Source of the DNA: an uncultured Veillonella sp.
GTDB taxonomy: Bacteria; Bacillota; Negativicutes; Veillonellales; Veillonellaceae
Direction of reading: 5' to 3'
Length of the DNA stretch: 14,609 nucleotides
Assembly: GCF_900545205.1 (NCBI RefSeq)
Contig: NZ_UQYC01000050.1
Location: forward strand, 1 to 14,609
Positions 12,942-14,609 of this stretch are shown piece by piece. The notes beneath the pieces are model-generated. The model was not told the DNA's origin, did no database searches, and saw only the letters and a list, made by a program, of their open reading frames with translations. Within the stretch, counting starts at the first letter, position 1, and each line of letters opens with the position of its first letter. The position numbers were made by a program, and so were the translations under genes.

Positions 12942-13979
12942 TTATGCTGTTATGCCCATCATAGTTAAAATTTCCATAATAATTGGTATAGCTACCACAA
13001 ATAATATAGTACTAATCATGACAAGGCCTGTAGCAAATGGCAAGTCAGCTTTCGATTCATTGGCTACAATTGGTAATACTGCAATAACGGGCCCTGCCGA
13101 TTGTACAACAAAGGTAATGATTGCTATTGGTTCTAGGACGATACCTGCACCATATTGCAAGCCCAGAATGACACAGAACATAATAATCGGTGAAATTACA
13201 AAACGACCTATAATACCGCCAATAGAATCTTTATTGAGCTTCATGCTTTTTAGGCCCGCATCATGAAGTACGATACCAATATAAATCAATGATAATGGGG
13301 TTACCATATCACCTAAGTAATTCAATGTAGTATGTAAAATTGGTGCTAAAGGAATTTCAAAGAATAAGAATATCAATGCTACAAAGAACCCTAACAATGG
13401 TGGAGGTAATAACTTCTTCAAATCAAATTTAAACTTCTTACGCTTTGTTTCTGTATCTACTGTGCTATTACTTATGACATCCGTTTTACTATTATCAAAA
13501 CCTAATTCAGCATTAGGCAGTGGATCTAATTCTATAAGGAATACCCCAACCATCCATACTGAAATAGTGTTACCGATATAATATAACAAGAAATATGGTA
13601 GCGCATCTTGACCAAAGAGGGCGATTTGCACTGGCAATCCAATAAATAAGCAGTTATCATTAACTACCATATTTATAAAAATACCACGCCTACCTCGAGG
13701 TACTTTCAGAGCTTTCATCATGATAAAAGCAACGATATACGCAATTACATAGGTTAATGTAACGGCTAGCATCCCATATCGAAGATCCCATAAATCCGAT
13801 GTATGTAGATGATGCAATACAGATACGAATACACCGGCTGGTAACGCAACAGACATGATAAATCTAGATAGGTTACCACTAAATATAGGGTGAAACATTC
13901 CTCGCCCTTTTAGTATATACCCTAGCGAGATTAGCAATACAATAGGTATGATGCTCTGTAAGGATGTAAGAAAAACCAT
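12942..13979 (-). CDS. AEC (auxin efflux carrier) family permease
   Basis: A 345-residue inner-membrane transporter. The N-terminal half has about five membrane segments, beginning SLQSIIPIVLLISLGYILKG and including the family-typical LPAGVF and NDNCLFIGLPV (residues 107-117). A charged cytoplasmic loop (about 155-192, with KRKKFKFDLKK) precedes a second set of five segments containing TPLSLIYIGIVL and QSAGPVIAVLPIVANE. Length is slightly above the usual 300-320 because of the loop. Bacterial AEC members include malate/lactate-type permeases (MleP-like), which would suit an organic-acid fermenter, but the substrate is not shown by sequence. The ATG has GGGAGGT at good spacing. The gene has its own promoter and terminator, and diverges from the hydrolase gene at 14217. 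Confidence 0.9.
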   Translation of the reverse strand: MVFLTSLQSIIPIVLLISLGYILKGRGMFHPIFSGNLSRFIMSVALPAGVFVSVLHHLHTSDLWDLRYGMLAVTLTYVIAYIVAFIMMKALKVPRGRRGIFINMVVNDNCLFIGLPVQIALFGQDALPYFLLYYIGNTISVWMVGVFLIELDPLPNAELGFDNSKTDVISNSTVDTETKRKKFKFDLKKLLPPPLLGFFVALIFLFFEIPLAPILHTTLNYLGDMVTPLSLIYIGIVLHDAGLKSMKLNKDSIGGIIGRFVISPIIMFCVILGLQYGAGIVLEPIAIITFVVQSAGPVIAVLPIVANESKADLPFATGLVMISTILFVVAIPIIMEILTMMGITA

Positions 13980-14011
13980 AGTAAACCTCCCGTACAGTTT
14001 ATTCGTAATCT

Positions 14012-14020
14012 ATCATACCA
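14012..14020 (-). promoter_or_regulatory. Possible extended -10 promoter of the AEC permease gene
   Basis: On the minus strand TGGTATGAT gives a TG extension and a five-of-six -10 box (14017-14012). No convincing -35 box lies upstream. The predicted start near 14005 leaves a leader of about 26 bases to the ATG at 13979. Confidence 0.4.
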
Positions 14021-14161
14021 TGTTTTTAACAAAACATATATGTATATAATTTTCCTACAAAAGTAATATGAATTTTAGAAAATGTATCATTCTTAACATA
14101 TTTTAGTACGTATGAGTTTTATAATTAATTACAATAGTAGTATTATTTATTCACGAATATT

Positions 14162-14170
14162 TGATATACT
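14162..14170 (+). promoter_or_regulatory. Possible extended -10 promoter of the C26 hydrolase gene
   Basis: TGATATACT carries the TG extension and a five-of-six -10 box (14165-14170), very like the one before the pseudouridine synthase. Transcription would start near 14177. A ten-base palindrome ATTGTACAAT (14183-14192) lies just after it and could be an operator. The gene has GAGGTGAT at 14206-14213 as its ribosome site. Confidence 0.35.
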
Positions 14171-14216
14171 AAAATTATACTAATTGTACAATATTTTACA
14201 CATATGAGGTGATATT

Positions 14217-14579
14217 ATGACAAAACCATTTATTGGTGTATCTGGTAATATCTTACGAGATACTAGTGGTGCCTATGTAGATTTGTTACGTTCTTACGTA
14301 AACCAAGACTACCCACGCTCCATCGAAGAAGCTGGTGGCATTCCAGTTATCATTCCATTTACAAAAAATCTCGACGTAGCCCGTGAAACAGTGGCAAAAC
14401 TTGATGCCTTATTATTATCTGGCGGCCATGATGTATCGCCACTTAATTACGGTGAGGAACCATTGCAAGGTTTAGGCGATGTATTCCCTGAACGAGATCA
14501 ATTCGATTTTGCTTTACTGAAAGCAGCAGAAGAAAAACAAATTCCTATCTTGTGTTTCAGGGCGTGTGGGACACAGTGA
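14217..14579 (+). CDS. Gamma-glutamyl-gamma-aminobutyrate hydrolase-like (peptidase C26) protein, truncated
   Basis: The 120 codons begin like a PuuD/peptidase C26 protein of the class I glutamine amidotransferase fold: KPFIGVSGNILR, GGIPVIIPF (41-49), LLLSGGHDVSPLNYGEEP (65-82) and PERDQFDFALLKAA (91-104). These enzymes hydrolyse gamma-glutamyl amides with a Cys-His-Glu triad and are usually about 240-250 residues. Here the sequence departs from the family right after IPIL: instead of the nucleophile motif G-x-C-R-G-x-Q it reads CFRACGTQ and stops. The divergence coincides with the start of a 30-bp tandem repeat (14556 onward). The nucleophile environment, and the His and Glu, are therefore absent. 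Either the gene is truly broken by the repeat, or the sequence is misjoined at the end of an assembly. If translated as written, the product should be inactive. Confidence 0.8.
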   Translation: MTKPFIGVSGNILRDTSGAYVDLLRSYVNQDYPRSIEEAGGIPVIIPFTKNLDVARETVAKLDALLLSGGHDVSPLNYGEEPLQGLGDVFPERDQFDFALLKAAEEKQIPILCFRACGTQ

Positions 14580-14609
14580 AGGAACTTCAGGGCGTGTGGG
14601 GCACAGTGA
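14556..14609 (+). repeat. 30-bp tandem repeat at the window end
   Basis: TTCAGGGCGTGTGGGACACA (14556-14575) recurs at 14586 with one change (A at 14571, G at 14601); the period is 30 bases, with one full copy and 24 bases of a second. Each copy has internal symmetry (GTGT-GGG-ACAC and TTCA/TGAA ends), and the junction TGAAG-GAA-CTTCA can form another small hairpin. It is markedly more GC-rich than the flanking DNA and begins inside the C26 hydrolase gene. Ending exactly at the window edge suggests the start of a longer array. Confidence 0.85.

Noticed and set aside
14556..14609. Start of a CRISPR array
   Set aside because: The period is only 30 bases with a six-base gap, so there is no room for spacers, and the near-identical copies are simply tandem.

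Overview
The window looks like chromosome of a low-GC anaerobe of the Negativicutes, most consistent with Veillonella. This is inferred from the gene set (oxygen-independent cobalamin genes, class II aldolase, AEC transporter, exported WG-repeat protein) and the codon style; no rRNA or other marker is present to prove it.

Layout. Positions 1-5738, minus strand: a tightly packed operon reading right to left, with a promoter near 5710-5738, then yajQ, cbiD, cbiE, cbiT, cbiF, cbiG, cbiH and the first 32 codons of cbiJ, cut by the window edge. The corrin-ring genes overlap by 4 to 106 bases or sit one base apart. They encode consecutive methylation, ring-contraction, decarboxylation and reduction steps of the anaerobic branch; CbiD and CbiG mark it as anaerobic. 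I found no cobalamin riboswitch, but there is a wobble-containing hairpin just ahead of cbiD and a small GC-rich hairpin ahead of yajQ.

Positions 5864-7684, minus strand: a monocistronic exported WG-repeat protein with its own promoter and terminator. Positions 7719-8634, plus strand: an RluA-family pseudouridine synthase whose promoter lies so close to its ATG that the mRNA is probably leaderless. Positions 8656-8886: a stretch rich in inverted repeats and CTAG sites leading into fba. Positions 8887-11419, plus strand: class II fructose-bisphosphate aldolase followed 3 bases later by a MOP-superfamily (SpoVB/YtgP-like) lipid flippase, closed by a perfect 34-bp palindromic terminator.

Positions 11435-12880, minus strand: an AT-rich gene for an exported protein of no family I recognise, with a near-consensus promoter. 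Positions 12906-14020, minus strand: an AEC-family permease with a 26-bp palindromic terminator. It diverges from a class-I-glutamine-amidotransferase-like hydrolase (peptidase C26) gene at 14217. That gene is broken exactly where its catalytic cysteine motif should be, by a 30-bp tandem repeat that runs to the end of the window.

No IS element, tRNA, rRNA or CRISPR array was seen. The most unusual items are the repeat-truncated hydrolase, the 106-base cbiG/cbiH overlap that overprints an extra CbiH N-terminus, the leaderless rluA-type gene, the structured rluA-fba intergenic region, and the unrecognised exported protein.
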